Below are positions 1-10,965 of a stretch of 64,000 nucleotides of DNA, in pieces. Both the position numbers and the translations under genes were made by a program. The notes under the pieces are model-generated. The model did not search any database, was not told the DNA's origin, and saw only the letters and a list, made by a program, of their open reading frames with translations. Each line of letters opens with the position of its first letter. Within the stretch, counting starts at the first letter, position 1. Origin of the DNA: Endocalyx cinctus (lineage: Eukaryota > Ascomycota > Sordariomycetes > Amphisphaeriales > Apiosporaceae); assembly GCA_001600455.1 (NCBI GenBank), contig BCKC01000007.1, positions 3,040,019-3,104,018 of the forward strand, written 5' to 3'.

Positions 1-92
1 AATAGTTGGGGACTGTAAATACCACGAGGTACGCGATCCCTAAATGTTCACCTACTCAGTAACCCTAAAACTTGTGCTGACACCGTGATTAG

Positions 93-2201
93 AACTTAGA
101 TCTTCTCAAGCCGCATAACCTACTTCCTAACGGCGTGTGGGCCCGAGATGATCTGCTTCGTTTTGGGGAGCAACATAAACAATGCCCATATTTCACCTCC
201 AAGCGCATGGTATATATCTTACCCCGAAATCACACAGGCTATATGCTAACTTGATTCCTCCGTGTATAGATGCAATACTGCAACGTCGTCATTTGCTCTC
301 ATCACTATCTTCTTGACCCCAAGATTGCTGGGCCAGCTACCAGAGGACTGTCTCGAGACTCTATCGTAGTCTTTGACGAAGCGCATAATATCGACAATTT
401 GTGCCTGGAGTCACTTAGCACCGATATTACCTGTGATGCGTTGGCAACAGCAACGATAGAAATAGAGAATCTTAGACAAGCAATCGCTAACATGAAGAAA
501 ACTAAACCCGAAATTTTGGAGAATGAATACCGATTGTTAGTCGAAGGTCTGCATAATCCACAAGATGTGGTTCAAGACGAAGTGATCGCCAACCCAGGTG
601 AGTTAATATCGAAGGAGATTCCTTGCGGCTTGCTGACTTTACATAGTACTCCCAGACGACATGTTAGAGGAGGAAGTCTCAGGAAATATCAGAAGACCAG
701 AACATTTTCTGAGTCTTCTGAAGAGATTTGTTGGGTACTTGAAGGTATGCTCATCGGCCTTCTTTTTTTTTCCCTCTTCGCCACTCGGAGAACATCCCCT
801 ACAGCGAAAAATCGTGGTGCTTCTGGCTAACAATTTGATACATCATAGGTTCGAATGACGGCCCGACAGTCAAACTCGGAGACCACCTCGTCATTCTTGA
901 CGCATCTCAAAGAGCATACTTTAATCGAGCGGAAACCGTTATATTTCTGCGCCGAGCGCCTCGCCTCTCTGATAAGAACCCTTGAGCTTCCTAGCGCCAG
1001 CCGAGGAGGCTATAAGCGCCTAGAAGAGATCGCCGTCTTCGCAACGCTCGTGGCCACTTACGACGAGGGATTCGTGCTCATTTTCGAGCCGTCCTCCTCA
1101 GAAACGGCGGACCCAACTCCAGAGACCGACCAAGTGTTACATTTCGTCTGCCTTGATCCTGCCATGGCGATCCAGCCTATTTTTAAAAAGTTTTCGTCGG
1201 TAATTCTCACGTCGGGGACACTTTCACCGTTGAGTATGTATCCGAGAATTCTGAATTTCACGGCCATTCTGCAGAAATCCTACACCATATCCTCACCCCG
1301 TCGAAGATTTCTGCCGATGATCGTCAACCGTGGAAGTGATCAGACAGCTCTCGCGACTAACCCCCGAATACGAAGCGAGCAAGGACTCATGCGAAACTAC
1401 GGGAACCTCGTGGTCGATTTCGTGAAGAATACGCCTGACGGCGTAGTGGTGTTTTTCCCATCTTACCTTTACATGGAATCAATTCTCACCGAGTGGCAGA
1501 GTCTGGGAATTCTAGACGAGATGTGGAAATACAAGTATATTCTTGCCGAAACAGCGGACGCGGGCGAAACGTCGCGGGCTCTCAAATTATATCGAACGGC
1601 CTGTTCGAACAGCAAAGGCGGTCTGTTCTTCTGCGTGGCTCGCGGCAAAATCCCCGAGGGAATCGACTTCGACCATCAATACGGACGCTGCGTTTTGTTC
1701 ATCGGAATGCCTTTCCCGTATACGAAATCTCCGATCCTGAAAGCTCGGCTCGAATTCCTACGGGATAGATACGGTGTTCGCGCAAAGGACTTTCTGTCGT
1801 TCGACGCAACACGCAACGCATCGCAATGTCTGGATCGCGTTCTGCGTGGGAAAGACGATTATGGCGTCATGGTCCTAGCCGATCGTCGTTTCGAGATGAA
1901 AAAAGACCAGCTTCCAGAATGGTTCAGAAATTGCCTCACGAAAGAAGATACCAACCTGACCCCTGATACCGCAGTGGGAAAAGCAAGAAAATTTCTAAGA
2001 GAAATTACGCAGCCGCTATCCATCATGGATGATGAAACGGACGCGAGCACTTGGACGCTAGAAGACCTCCAATATTATCAGATGCTTCAAGCTGAAGAGG
2101 AAAAGAGGGATAGCGTTCCTGATCACGACACGGTTATGTTAGACAGAGATATGAGTGAGCAAGAAGATGTTGATATGAGTGAAATATCCATATATAGTTA
2201 A
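93..2201 (+). CDS. XPD/Rad3-family DNA helicase, divergent copy (5' end outside window)
   Basis: Partial gene for an SF2 iron-sulfur helicase of the XPD/Rad3 family, the TFIIH subunit that opens DNA in transcription initiation and nucleotide excision repair. Exons read as 93-209, 270-597, 647-744 and 849-2201; an acceptor just before 93 implies more exons to the left, holding the Walker A motif. Visible landmarks are CPYF (last Fe-S cysteine region), HYLLDPKIA, the DEAH box in VVFDEAHNIDN, FCAERL, SGTLSPL, VARGKIPEGIDF (motif V) and QCLDRVLRGKDDYG (motif VI). The exon joins restore continuous family homology (NPVLPDDMLEEE across the second visible intron). Several residues that are nearly constant in XPD differ: motif VI has QCLDR instead of QCxGR, RNASQC instead of RHAAQC, SPILKAR instead of SRILKAR. 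The C-terminal tail is acidic and Met/Asp-rich. Family membership is secure; whether this is the housekeeping TFIIH subunit or a fast-evolving paralogue is not. Confidence 0.85.
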
Positions 2202-3750
2202 GTAGAATCACCAGCTCGAGACTTCGGGAATGCCTACTGGCGGGTGCTGGTGCGGATGTTTAAATCTCTGGTTAAAGATGAGGCGAAGACGAATAGTATG
2301 AAGCTATCACATAAGCGATATACTTGGAGAAGCTAGAAAGGGAGGCAGGCAGGGAGGCAGGCAGGTAGTCTAGTAAATTAGCTAAAGTATCTATTCCAAA
2401 CCCAACTAAGGCTAGACCATAAATGTGACTTGTCTGCTTTGTCTTCGGGATTTAGGTTAACAGATGACGTTTTTTTTTTCTACCAGGAACGTTGGTAGGA
2501 GGGTACCGGATAAGCTATAATACACTATAAGGACAGGCTCAAACGTCCTTAGGGACATATCATCATTAAGCTCAGTTGGCGCAATCGTTATTTCACATTT
2601 ACTCCAACGGACTTGGCATTCATTGTATCAGCTCAAATTATATGATGGCGGAAAGTGAACTGAAATAATGGGGCTTTAGGGGTTTCTCCTTCCGTTTATT
2701 ACTCTCCTAGTCTCCTTCCGTTTGTTACGGTACATTCACATTATTTATCTTTATTCAAGTTACCAAAGTGGCAGACCGCCAAACTCCCTCGCAGCTGATG
2801 ACTCATGACATGGTATTTGATTTTAATGGATCCATTCAAGGTAATGAAAAAAAGTGGATAGATCACAAGATACTCTCTCCTGACTCTGCACTTCATAACA
2901 CACCTCATTTATGAGGTTCTACTTGATATGCAACTATCCATTCAACTATCAGGAACCGTCCAACTTCAATATGCAAAATGATATGCGATTTTGATACAAT
3001 ACGCTTTTAGGAGGTTAACTTAGAATACCTACTAAGGACATTTACATAGTAGGCTGGTAGGTAGCTAGTTACCGCTATTCTAGCTAGTTAGTTATCTTCT
3101 TTCTGTAAGTCTGACATCCTCGGCGAGTGAACAAATATTAACAAACTTCTTTTATTTGATTGAATATTTACTATTACCTAAGATCTCTCTCCATTAAAAG
3201 AAATATAGATAAAATTCAAGTTCATTGCGAATTCATTCCAACGTTATACCCATTGTTACCGTGACTTTTGTTTCGACATTCCGAGTGCCTTCTTTCATTC
3301 TGAATCCATACACGTATATCCGACACCGATACCAATTCGATTACCTATTCGATTGATTACCTTACCCACCTTCGGAATTCCAATAGATTCTCAAGGCAAA
3401 AACAATATTTATTGATAAACTTCTACGGAAGCCAACAAAGTTAGATCCAAGATCCACGATACTAGGAAAGAAATACTTGAAACTTTCTATTTCATTAGGT
3501 AAATCCTATATATCAGACCGACTTGCATGCGTGGTATTCTGACGAACTAGAATCATCTTTGACCCACCAAACCCCATCGTATCCCCCACCAAAAGCCAGA
3601 AACCCAAAAGAACTCCAACGGAAAAAAAAAATCGCTTTGCTATTATACCGATATCCTATTTCCATCAACAAGTTTACTTGTGCGGTAAAAATCGATAGAA
3701 ACAGAAAAATTCGAAGTGAAAAGAAATCTAGTGGCCAGACATCGCTGAAT
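2202..3750. other. Intergenic spacer, helicase to HAPSTR1-like gene
   Basis: AT-rich spacer and 5' leader of the gene at 3751. It holds a short GGCAGG-type repeat near 2340-2370 and no supportable gene. The reading frame of the downstream protein stays open upstream to an ATG at 3523, so a longer N-terminus of low complexity is possible. Confidence 0.6.
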
Positions 3751-4548
3751 ATGGATGCGTTGAGGGGATCGTCTCCATCAAAGAATCCCGCTTCCGACCA
3801 TCCAGAACAGTTGCTCGACGTCTTCAAAGCCGCCGCTCTTTCGGTTACGAAACTCTACAAGACATCGGCCGCAGCCGAGTCCAAGGCTCGTTCGAATGGA
3901 TACCAAGACTGCCTAGACGACCTTCTCGCTTTCCTAGACAGGGAAAATATCGGCTTGGGAGACGGAGAAGGGTGGCAAATCCGAAGATGGGCCACTGAGC
4001 GATTACACGGCCGCGATGCCGTATCGCAGGGTACCGAAAGCGACGACGAAGTCGAGAAACCCGACGCCACGTCTACGCCGGAAATCCCCCGTTCCAGCGC
4101 CACGACTCAGGTATCGACCATCCAGCGGGATCCCCTCCTCTCGGCTGGATCGACCCTTCCGCCTACGTCACATCCTATAACCGTTCCATCGATCACCGAG
4201 AATCCGCCAACCTTCGCCGTTCCGACCCAGGATACTTTCACCTTTCAGTCACCACAACCTTACCCTCAGGAGGCATATCTGAACTTAGCGAATCTCGACC
4301 TATCCGACTCATCCAAGACTAACGACGGCTCGTCGCAAGGTCCGACGACTAGCATCATGCCCCAGCCTAACCGGTCACGAAACAGCCGACGGGCACCCAA
4401 ACAGCAGTGGTCAGGACCCACGAGTCACTTGGGAAAAGGAGCCGGCCAGAAGCGATCTCTCAACCTTGCCGAGATATTCGACGTAGGAAACGTCGGTTTC
4501 GGAAAGGATAGCTTGGGAAGGGACGGAAAAAGGAGCCGACACACATAG
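3751..4548 (+). CDS. Conserved fungal protein resembling HAPSTR1/C16orf72 (UPF0472)
   Basis: Single-exon protein of 265 aa. The N-terminal 80 residues look like a folded, conserved helical segment: LLDVFKAAALSVTKLYK followed by an Ala/Ser-rich helix, NGYQDCLDDLLAFLD and a WQIRRWATERL stretch. This pattern (helix ending in VTxLYK, then a GYQ-containing helix) resembles the core of the HAPSTR1 family, animal nuclear proteins that oligomerise and work with the HUWE1 ubiquitin ligase in stress responses. The remainder is Ser/Thr/Pro-rich and probably disordered, with a basic tail (KRSLNLAEIFD then KRSRH) that could be a nuclear signal. The start at 3751 is chosen because conservation begins there. 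The in-frame extension back to 3523 is Lys/Arg-rich and looks like translated leader. The family assignment rests on recognition of the motif pattern only and the function in fungi is inferred. Confidence 0.6.
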   Translation: MDALRGSSPSKNPASDHPEQLLDVFKAAALSVTKLYKTSAAAESKARSNGYQDCLDDLLAFLDRENIGLGDGEGWQIRRWATERLHGRDAVSQGTESDDEVEKPDATSTPEIPRSSATTQVSTIQRDPLLSAGSTLPPTSHPITVPSITENPPTFAVPTQDTFTFQSPQPYPQEAYLNLANLDLSDSSKTNDGSSQGPTTSIMPQPNRSRNSRRAPKQQWSGPTSHLGKGAGQKRSLNLAEIFDVGNVGFGKDSLGRDGKRSRHT

Positions 4549-6324
4549 GAAGAAAGAAAAGAAAGAAGAAAAAAAAAAAGAAGAACAGCTACCTTCCTAA
4601 ATATACAACCCGCATCTTTCGGCGCATAGGACCTGGATCTAGGGAGGTGTTGAACCTTTTTTTTTTTTGCTACGACACTTAATAATGACTGCATAGAGAG
4701 GGATTCGGCATGAGTGGAAAGGGGGGGAAGGATCATCACATTAGCGCTAACTTGCTTTTTTTATTTTTCTTCTTCTTTGACGTGCCCTCGATATTGTAAG
4801 AGCGAGCCGGGCATTGACTTTTTTTTTTCTCCAGCAAGTTCCTTCTATAGAGAGACAAAGTCGGGGGTTACCTTTATTTTTTATTTTTTTTTCCCCCGGT
4901 GGGGGTGGGAGTCCAGAAACTTTTTCACCGAAAGGCTTTTGCCATCACGCATGGCCGGTATAGAAACAAAGAGTTATGTATGTCAACGCTTTTTACATGT
5001 ACGTAATTTCCCGTGTTTGGACTACGATCTGAATTCAAAGAAAAACGATTCCCATTATCGAAGTCTGGCTCGTAATGATTGCTCGGCTTCACTTTCGGTT
5101 TTACTCTTCTTTTTATTGCTGTTGCCTGGTGATATGTTCTACACGGAAAGTGTATTGTCGGTTCTTCCTTGTCCTTGTTCCTGTTACCTCTAGTTTACCG
5201 TCTTTGGTTAAACCCATCGTTCTGGCGAGATCCAGGAGTGAGAAAAAAAGAAGGGGGGAATAGGAGCGTAACACCTACAGAAGCAGAAATTACGGGAAAA
5301 GGTATATACTCTTTACTTCCCGAGCTTTTGGTCTAGACCCCCTTTCCCGATAAATTCTTTCTGTTTCACACAAAATTTCCCCAAAGTCTTTTCCCACTAA
5401 TCTCAAAAAAAGTCAAGCACCAAAAAGACATGGGGATACTATTTGAGCAACTACGAGCTCCCCAAATTTCTGTATAGATAGATATAAGTCGTCGTACCCG
5501 GCGGAAATGATTCGTGTAACGGCACAAAACGTACGACGAATGAACATACCTTGGATGGGTATAAAGGGGGCTCGAAAGACCACTAATTGGGATTTAATTA
5601 CCATCCTGGGTTGGGACCGAGTCGTGTAACAAAACAGCATAGAGGATCGAGTTAATTGGGTTTTTTTTTTAAAACGACTTTCGGTATGGAAGCACTAGTG
5701 TGACATTAATTCGGGTCGTTTATTATATGTGGTATTACCTGTCAATAATACATCTCGAATATATTGATAAATCATATTGTTAAAGGTATGCTATAGTGTT
5801 AACGCAAAGGGGGTTGATGACTTGAGCAGCAAAAGGAAGCATTGTCTAACTAATAAATTATTATCTGGTGGTAGAACTGCCTGTATATTCAGTTGTATGT
5901 GAAGTGTATTCCATAATTCTTCTACTTTTTATAAGCCCCTGAACTGATGAGCGTTGGCATGAGAATAGCTACCCCTTATATATTGTGTGATGTGAAGAAC
6001 CTGCGCGAGATAAGTCATATAACGTAGACATAGTAGAGTAGAATAACCTATACGAACGCAGAAGAAAAAAAAATTACTATTTCAATGCTATCCTTGAACA
6101 AAAGAAGATATCTTGAACTAAACAAAAAGAAAAAAATGATCGTAAAATTCCAAACGCCGCATTATGCCGCCCTGCTCCTTAAAAGAAAAGGAAGAGTATC
6201 CAAAAAGAAAATAGCCTTGCCCAATGTCCACCCGGTGATCCTTTAACCGTAGACCTCAATACCCAAGGAGAAAAAGAAAAACCTCCTGTTCCTTTCCTTT
6301 TTGCGTTTTTGTTTCTTTTCGTCT
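4549..6324. other. Convergent intergenic spacer
   Basis: Lies between the 3' ends of the genes at 3751 and 6325. It is rich in A and T homopolymers (for example near 4568-4580, 4660 and 4820-4900). Open frames here are low-complexity Phe/Ser/Leu translations of those tracts and are not supported as genes. Confidence 0.6.
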
Positions 6325-8067
6325 TTACTCCTCCTTAATATTCACGCTCTCCTCGATCCACCTCGCGAACCGAACGCACGGCGCGTCCACCGCGCGCCAA
6401 AACACGTCCGCGACCCAAATCACGAGCGGGATATTCACGCAAGCGGCGAGGACGAACCCGGCGTTATACGCGGCGTCCGTCTCCGTGCCGGTGATCTGCC
6501 ACGCGCGCCTCTCGACGGCGTACCCGATCGTGTGCGTGACGGGGCCGTGCATCAGGTAGACGGCGTAGCTGACGCGGCCGAGGTACTGGATCGGCCGGGC
6601 GTTGAAGACGCGCTGCCACGAAGGGGAGCGCGCGACGCAGAAGACGAAGAGGATCGACCCGACGACGGTCCAGAAGCGGTACCGCTCGTTGAACCATTCC
6701 GGCGTTAAGTAGGCGAGCGTGCGCCAGCCGGGGATCCCGTCCGGCCCTACTTCCGGCTCGGACATGAGGTAGAGAGCCGGAATCGCGAGGGCCGTCCATA
6801 ACCAGGTTCGCGTGCGCTCGCTCGCGTTGACGCTGCTGTCACTTTCGGAATCGGAGATTGGAGTCAACTTGGACTTTTTCTCCTCCACTATCGGTAAGAT
6901 CGGCGCCGTAGCCGAGTCGGGGGACGACGTCGAGATAGGTGACGCAGAAGCCGAGCTCCGTCTGGCATCGTGGGCGCCGCGGATCAGATCCATATGAGCG
7001 AGGACCATGCCGGCGAGGAAGAGGAACATCTCCCACTTGTTCGAGCGGAGGACGAACCAGGAGAAAGCGCCGACGGCGACGAACCAGGGGCGGGTGCGCA
7101 GGCGGGCCGTCGCGAGGAGGACGAGGAAGAGCATCATGGAGCAGCGGAACTCGACGGGGATGGTCCAGAGGTGGGCGTCGTAGCCGGTGGACCCGCCGTA
7201 CGGCTCCCAGCCCCAGACGTGGACGAAGTTCCACATCTCGTGCGCCCAGTGCCGCAGCTGGACGTAGAGCGTCTCCTCGGCGCGCGGGTGGTGCTCGTAC
7301 CAGTTCCGCAGCAGCGTCGCGTCGTGCGCGAACCCGTCCGTCGCCTCGTACGCGCCGTACCGAAGCAGCAGGAGGACGCCGAAGGTCGAGATGATGGGCG
7401 GCAGGTAGAGGCGGAAGGCGCGGCGGAAGGCGAAAGACGTCAAGGTCTTGGCGAGGCCGTCGAACGACCGCGACCGCATCTGCCGGAGCGGCTTGAGCGA
7501 CAGGGCATACCCGGAGATGACGAAGAAGACGCAGACCATGGACGGGCCGTGCCAGAGGAGCTTCACGAAGGGCAGCTTCCCGAGCTCGTAGTTCCCGTCG
7601 TCGTGGCCCCACCCTTCGGCGATCCGGAACTTGGTGTATAGGTAGTGGCAGAAGAAGACGAACAGGGCCGCCACGCCCCGCATCCCGTCTAGGTACGCCG
7701 TAGGACCCAGACGCTCCTCCCGGTGGCTCTGCTGCTGCGACGAGAATCGGCACTCCCGCGTAAGCCGGTGCTGGACGAAGCTCGGCAGGAGGAAGACGAT
7801 CAGCCGCCGGAGGGGCGAGGCGAAGGCTAGAAGCGGCAGCGAGATCTTCGGGGATGGGTAGGATGTGGTGATGGAGGATAACCTGGACGTCGAGGACCAG
7901 GAGGACTCGACGTCGGCTCGGCCGCAATCGCTATCCATGTCTGATGCTGAAGAAGAAGAGGAAGAAGACGACGATGACTGGGAGGATCGATCGTCCATCA
8001 AGCTAACTTTTTCTTCGAGGGATTTCCCCCAAGGTTTGGAGGAAACAGAAGACCCAGACCAGTCCAT
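6325..8067 (-). CDS. Acyltransferase-3 family integral membrane protein
   Basis: Uninterrupted frame of 580 aa. Members of this family move acyl groups onto carbohydrates or other acceptors at a membrane; the acceptor here is unknown. After a 90-residue cytosolic lead with a Ser run (residues 29-41), the signature begins: YLDGMRGVAALFVFFCHYL, where Arg130 and His141 match the family's conserved Arg and catalytic His in the first membrane helix. VCVFFVISGYALS (179-190) and FRRAFRLYLPPI are further hallmarks. Around ten hydrophobic segments follow, interrupted near residues 365-425 by a Ser-rich polar loop with EEKKSK and SDSESDSS. The gene is strongly GC-rich, which creates long antisense shadow frames. 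It is isolated: upstream lies a 2.9 kb spacer and downstream a convergent spacer. Family call firm, substrate unknown. Confidence 0.88.
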   Translation of the reverse strand: MDWSGSSVSSKPWGKSLEEKVSLMDDRSSQSSSSSSSSSSASDMDSDCGRADVESSWSSTSRLSSITTSYPSPKISLPLLAFASPLRRLIVFLLPSFVQHRLTRECRFSSQQQSHREERLGPTAYLDGMRGVAALFVFFCHYLYTKFRIAEGWGHDDGNYELGKLPFVKLLWHGPSMVCVFFVISGYALSLKPLRQMRSRSFDGLAKTLTSFAFRRAFRLYLPPIISTFGVLLLLRYGAYEATDGFAHDATLLRNWYEHHPRAEETLYVQLRHWAHEMWNFVHVWGWEPYGGSTGYDAHLWTIPVEFRCSMMLFLVLLATARLRTRPWFVAVGAFSWFVLRSNKWEMFLFLAGMVLAHMDLIRGAHDARRSSASASPISTSSPDSATAPILPIVEEKKSKLTPISDSESDSSVNASERTRTWLWTALAIPALYLMSEPEVGPDGIPGWRTLAYLTPEWFNERYRFWTVVGSILFVFCVARSPSWQRVFNARPIQYLGRVSYAVYLMHGPVTHTIGYAVERRAWQITGTETDAAYNAGFVLAACVNIPLVIWVADVFWRAVDAPCVRFARWIEESVNIKEE

Positions 8068-9354
8068 GGTTCCGTCCGGGTTTTATTAGATTTGTGTTCG
8101 TTTATTGTCTATATATTACACAAGGGGCAAAAAAGAAAAAGGAAGGTTGGGAAGGGGATTAGAGAGAAAAGAGATCTAAAATCTAAAGTTATAAACCATC
8201 AAGGCTTCTTGTTCACTAAGGATTACTATATCGTTCGAACGATGAGCTCGAACCCAAGGGAGGTCCTATTCAAAAAAAAAAAAATAAATAAAAATAAAGA
8301 GTGAGATAATAGAGAGGGGCAGTGAGGAAAGGAAGTTTCCTTTTCCTCTTAGTAGAGCGAGTGATGATGATCCTAGAATATGATTTGGTTACGACGGATG
8401 CCAGCTAGGAAGATATCCGCCAGGAATGAAGGAGGAAGATGGAAGAAAGGAGAAAAAAAGAGCGTCCTTACAATGTTTTTGTTTTCTCCCAACGAGAATG
8501 AGAGACGGCTACTTTTCTATAGTAAGAAAACGAAGGATGATAATACAGTACGAGCAGGCACTTTCTCGAAACGGCCGAGAGGAAACTAGTATTGGAATAC
8601 CAGAAGCTTGTCTAACCATGCGAGGAGGGGGAACCCAGTCCGGCAGTCTACCAGTCCAGGTTCACGATGGTAGGGTACTGTGTATACGGTCCACAAAATG
8701 ATTCTGAAGGTCAGGTCAGGTCGATATTGGAATGAACTACTGCGCGACGTGAACCAGTGAACCATGTACGAGAGGATCATCCTCTTCGGATCTGCGTATA
8801 TGGTGCATTCATTGTCATGGATGTGACGGTAGATATGGGGGCCCGTTCTTGAATATCGTCATATTATATATCGGGGCTCTCGTTTCGTAATTTTTTTTTT
8901 TAATTTTCTGTTAAGGGATAAGAAGCGGAAGAACTTCTACTGTGTATACTATACCTAACATCGCAATATAGTGAACTATAATATTATATGAAGTACAGTA
9001 TAGCTTGTTTAAGATTGATGTTTAAGAACAATAAAATACCTATACCATATAAAAATAAAAATAAATAAGGGATAGAAAAAGAAATAAAATAAAATAAAAT
9101 AAAATATAAAATAAGAGAGACTAAGAAGGGAGGTAAGAGGCTACGGTAAGATACTGTGTAACTTAAGTCGAGCAATTAAGTTAGTAATGAGAATCCAAAG
9201 TGTATCTTGTTGATCGAGCGCTGAACGCCACTAAATTACTTTGATTGAGACCAAAGCTGTAACTTTAAACCTTACACTATCACCAAAACCTGTTGTACCT
9301 GAATATCAATTAGATGTTACTTGAAAATGTACAGCCAGGTTCTGTGTCCCCTTT

Positions 9355-9401
9355 TTTATTTATTTATTTATTTATTTATTTATTATTATTATTATTATTA
9401 C
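9355..9401. repeat. TTTA then TTA microsatellite
   Basis: About eight TTTA units run directly into a TTA triplet array, a compound microsatellite in non-coding DNA. Confidence 0.9.
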
Positions 9402-9569
9402 TGATGATTGTGATGAAGTAGTTTCTTGAATCTCGTCACAATTTCTGAGAACCAACGTACGATCTCAATCACCTTGTCGCGTAAAAGTTCCCATGTTTCC
9501 TCGTTATACCGACCTTGGAACTCTCTCCTACTTCTTTCCTTCTTCTTGCTAGGTTAGGATATATCCGTA

Positions 9570-9578
9570 TACTCCGTA
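9570..9578. repeat. TACTCCGTA word, copy 1
   Basis: One of six copies in this window of a 9-bp word read as TACGGAGTA on one strand and TACTCCGTA on the other. All lie in spacers. Confidence 0.7.
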
Positions 9579-10391
9579 TGTATACAATAGTGTGATTTCA
9601 TTCTATTCTTGTTCATTTTCTAATTTTCATATACTCCCCTGAAAGAGTTCGGCAGTTTATTATCTTTCTCCATAATACAGCAGAGATGGATAAGCATCCC
9701 TTCAATAAAACAAGACTTATGACGTAGTAGTACGATCATGGTGAGTAGTAAGTTACAGGTACCGTGTATATACCATATCCCTAGATACCTAGGCATACCT
9801 AGGTAAATAACAATAGAATAGAAGAATTGTTTATTAAGGTACAGGGTTAGGTTATATATTACAGTACACGGTAAAACGTCAACAAATCGAATTACAATAA
9901 ATGAACCTTGATTCCCGGTTTCTTACTTGGAGCGTTTCAATATCCCAAGAGAACCTTTTAGCTCTTAAGGTTCCGAAATCAATGCGATCTTCCCGCCTTG
10001 GCGATGGTATGACTTTTTTCTTTGTCTCTTCTACCATGTCTACCGTACACAGTATTTCTACAAATAGTAAATTCTAGGCTTATCCTTGGATCAGCCTCAA
10101 AAACTAAAACGCTTCGCGAATGGCTTAGCATGGAGACGAACCGAACGTCAAACATGCTATGTCATAGAATCCATCTTCCCTACTTCAAACGATTCTCGCA
10201 CTGTCTTGAATCGGCGTTTCGCTAAGACCCCCCAAAAATTGATCGCAACCAACGATTTTAAGTTATCTACATTACTACAACTCACGGCTACTGCACAATC
10301 TACTAGTATCATCCATACACAAGCAAAGCTACTGCACATGACGGTCAATCTTTTTGAATTGCTTCTTCTCCGAAACCTCCGGCCCTTCTGG

Positions 10392-10425
10392 ATCTCTCTC
10401 TCTCTCTCAAAAAAAAAAAAAAAAA
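10392..10425. repeat. CT dinucleotide array followed by 17 A
   Basis: A TC/CT array of about 17 nt abuts an uninterrupted run of A in non-coding DNA. Confidence 0.9.
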
Positions 10426-10965
10426 GCACGACGCCCGCTCGTCCGGCTGCCTTTAGTTTGCATATTAGCTTGAGCGCCTTACTTTTTATACCCAGTGCTC
10501 AAGCAATATGGGATTTCATGCATATAAATACAATCTCACCTTGCTTTAGTTCCCTTTCTTATCCCTACTAAACTCCTGCGTGGAAGATGAGGTAGGATGG
10601 GCTATGGGCTACGGGCTATGTACGCAGTATGGGCTTTGGGCCAGAAAATCACACATTCCCATTCCCCTTTTCCTTCCATGAAGAGCACGGGGGCAATTTT
10701 CAAATCGATATTGTTGTGCGACCGATACGCATATTTCTCTCTACAGTGTGTGATCTCTCTCTATGTTTTCAAAAGAAAAAAAAAAAGCCTTCTTTAAAGC
10801 TCACAAACAAAACTGTCAATCCACGAGGGGAAAAAAATAATCACGTATGTCTGATCTATGAATTATTGCATTAGATTAAGAGAACGTATAGTATATATAT
10901 CTACGTACATAGCGACTAACGCATGTATTCTTTTCTTTCTTTCCTTTTTCTTTTTCTATTTTATT

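Larger units (their letters stand above)
8068..10965. other. AT-rich intergenic spacer with microsatellites
   Basis: Holds the promoter side of the acyltransferase gene and the 3' flank of the DPP5 gene. It contains a TTTA/TTA microsatellite (9355-9401), AAAAT repeats near 9083-9110, a CT run followed by an A run (10392-10425), one TACTCCGTA word (9570-9578) and two CCTAGG palindromes (9788, 9798). No gene could be supported. Confidence 0.6.

Noticed and set aside
2565..2640. tRNA-like A box (AGCTCAGTTGGCGCAATCG)
   Set aside because: No B box (GGTTCGANNCC) or acceptor stem follows at the right distance; at best a decayed fragment.
4714..5193. 159-codon frame in a convergent spacer
   Set aside because: Phe/Ser/Leu-rich translation of T-rich low-complexity sequence.
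6301..7930. Long antisense open frames over the acyltransferase gene, for example 6970-7641 and 6839-7927
   Set aside because: Arg/Gly/Glu-rich translations caused by the high GC of the real gene; no domains.
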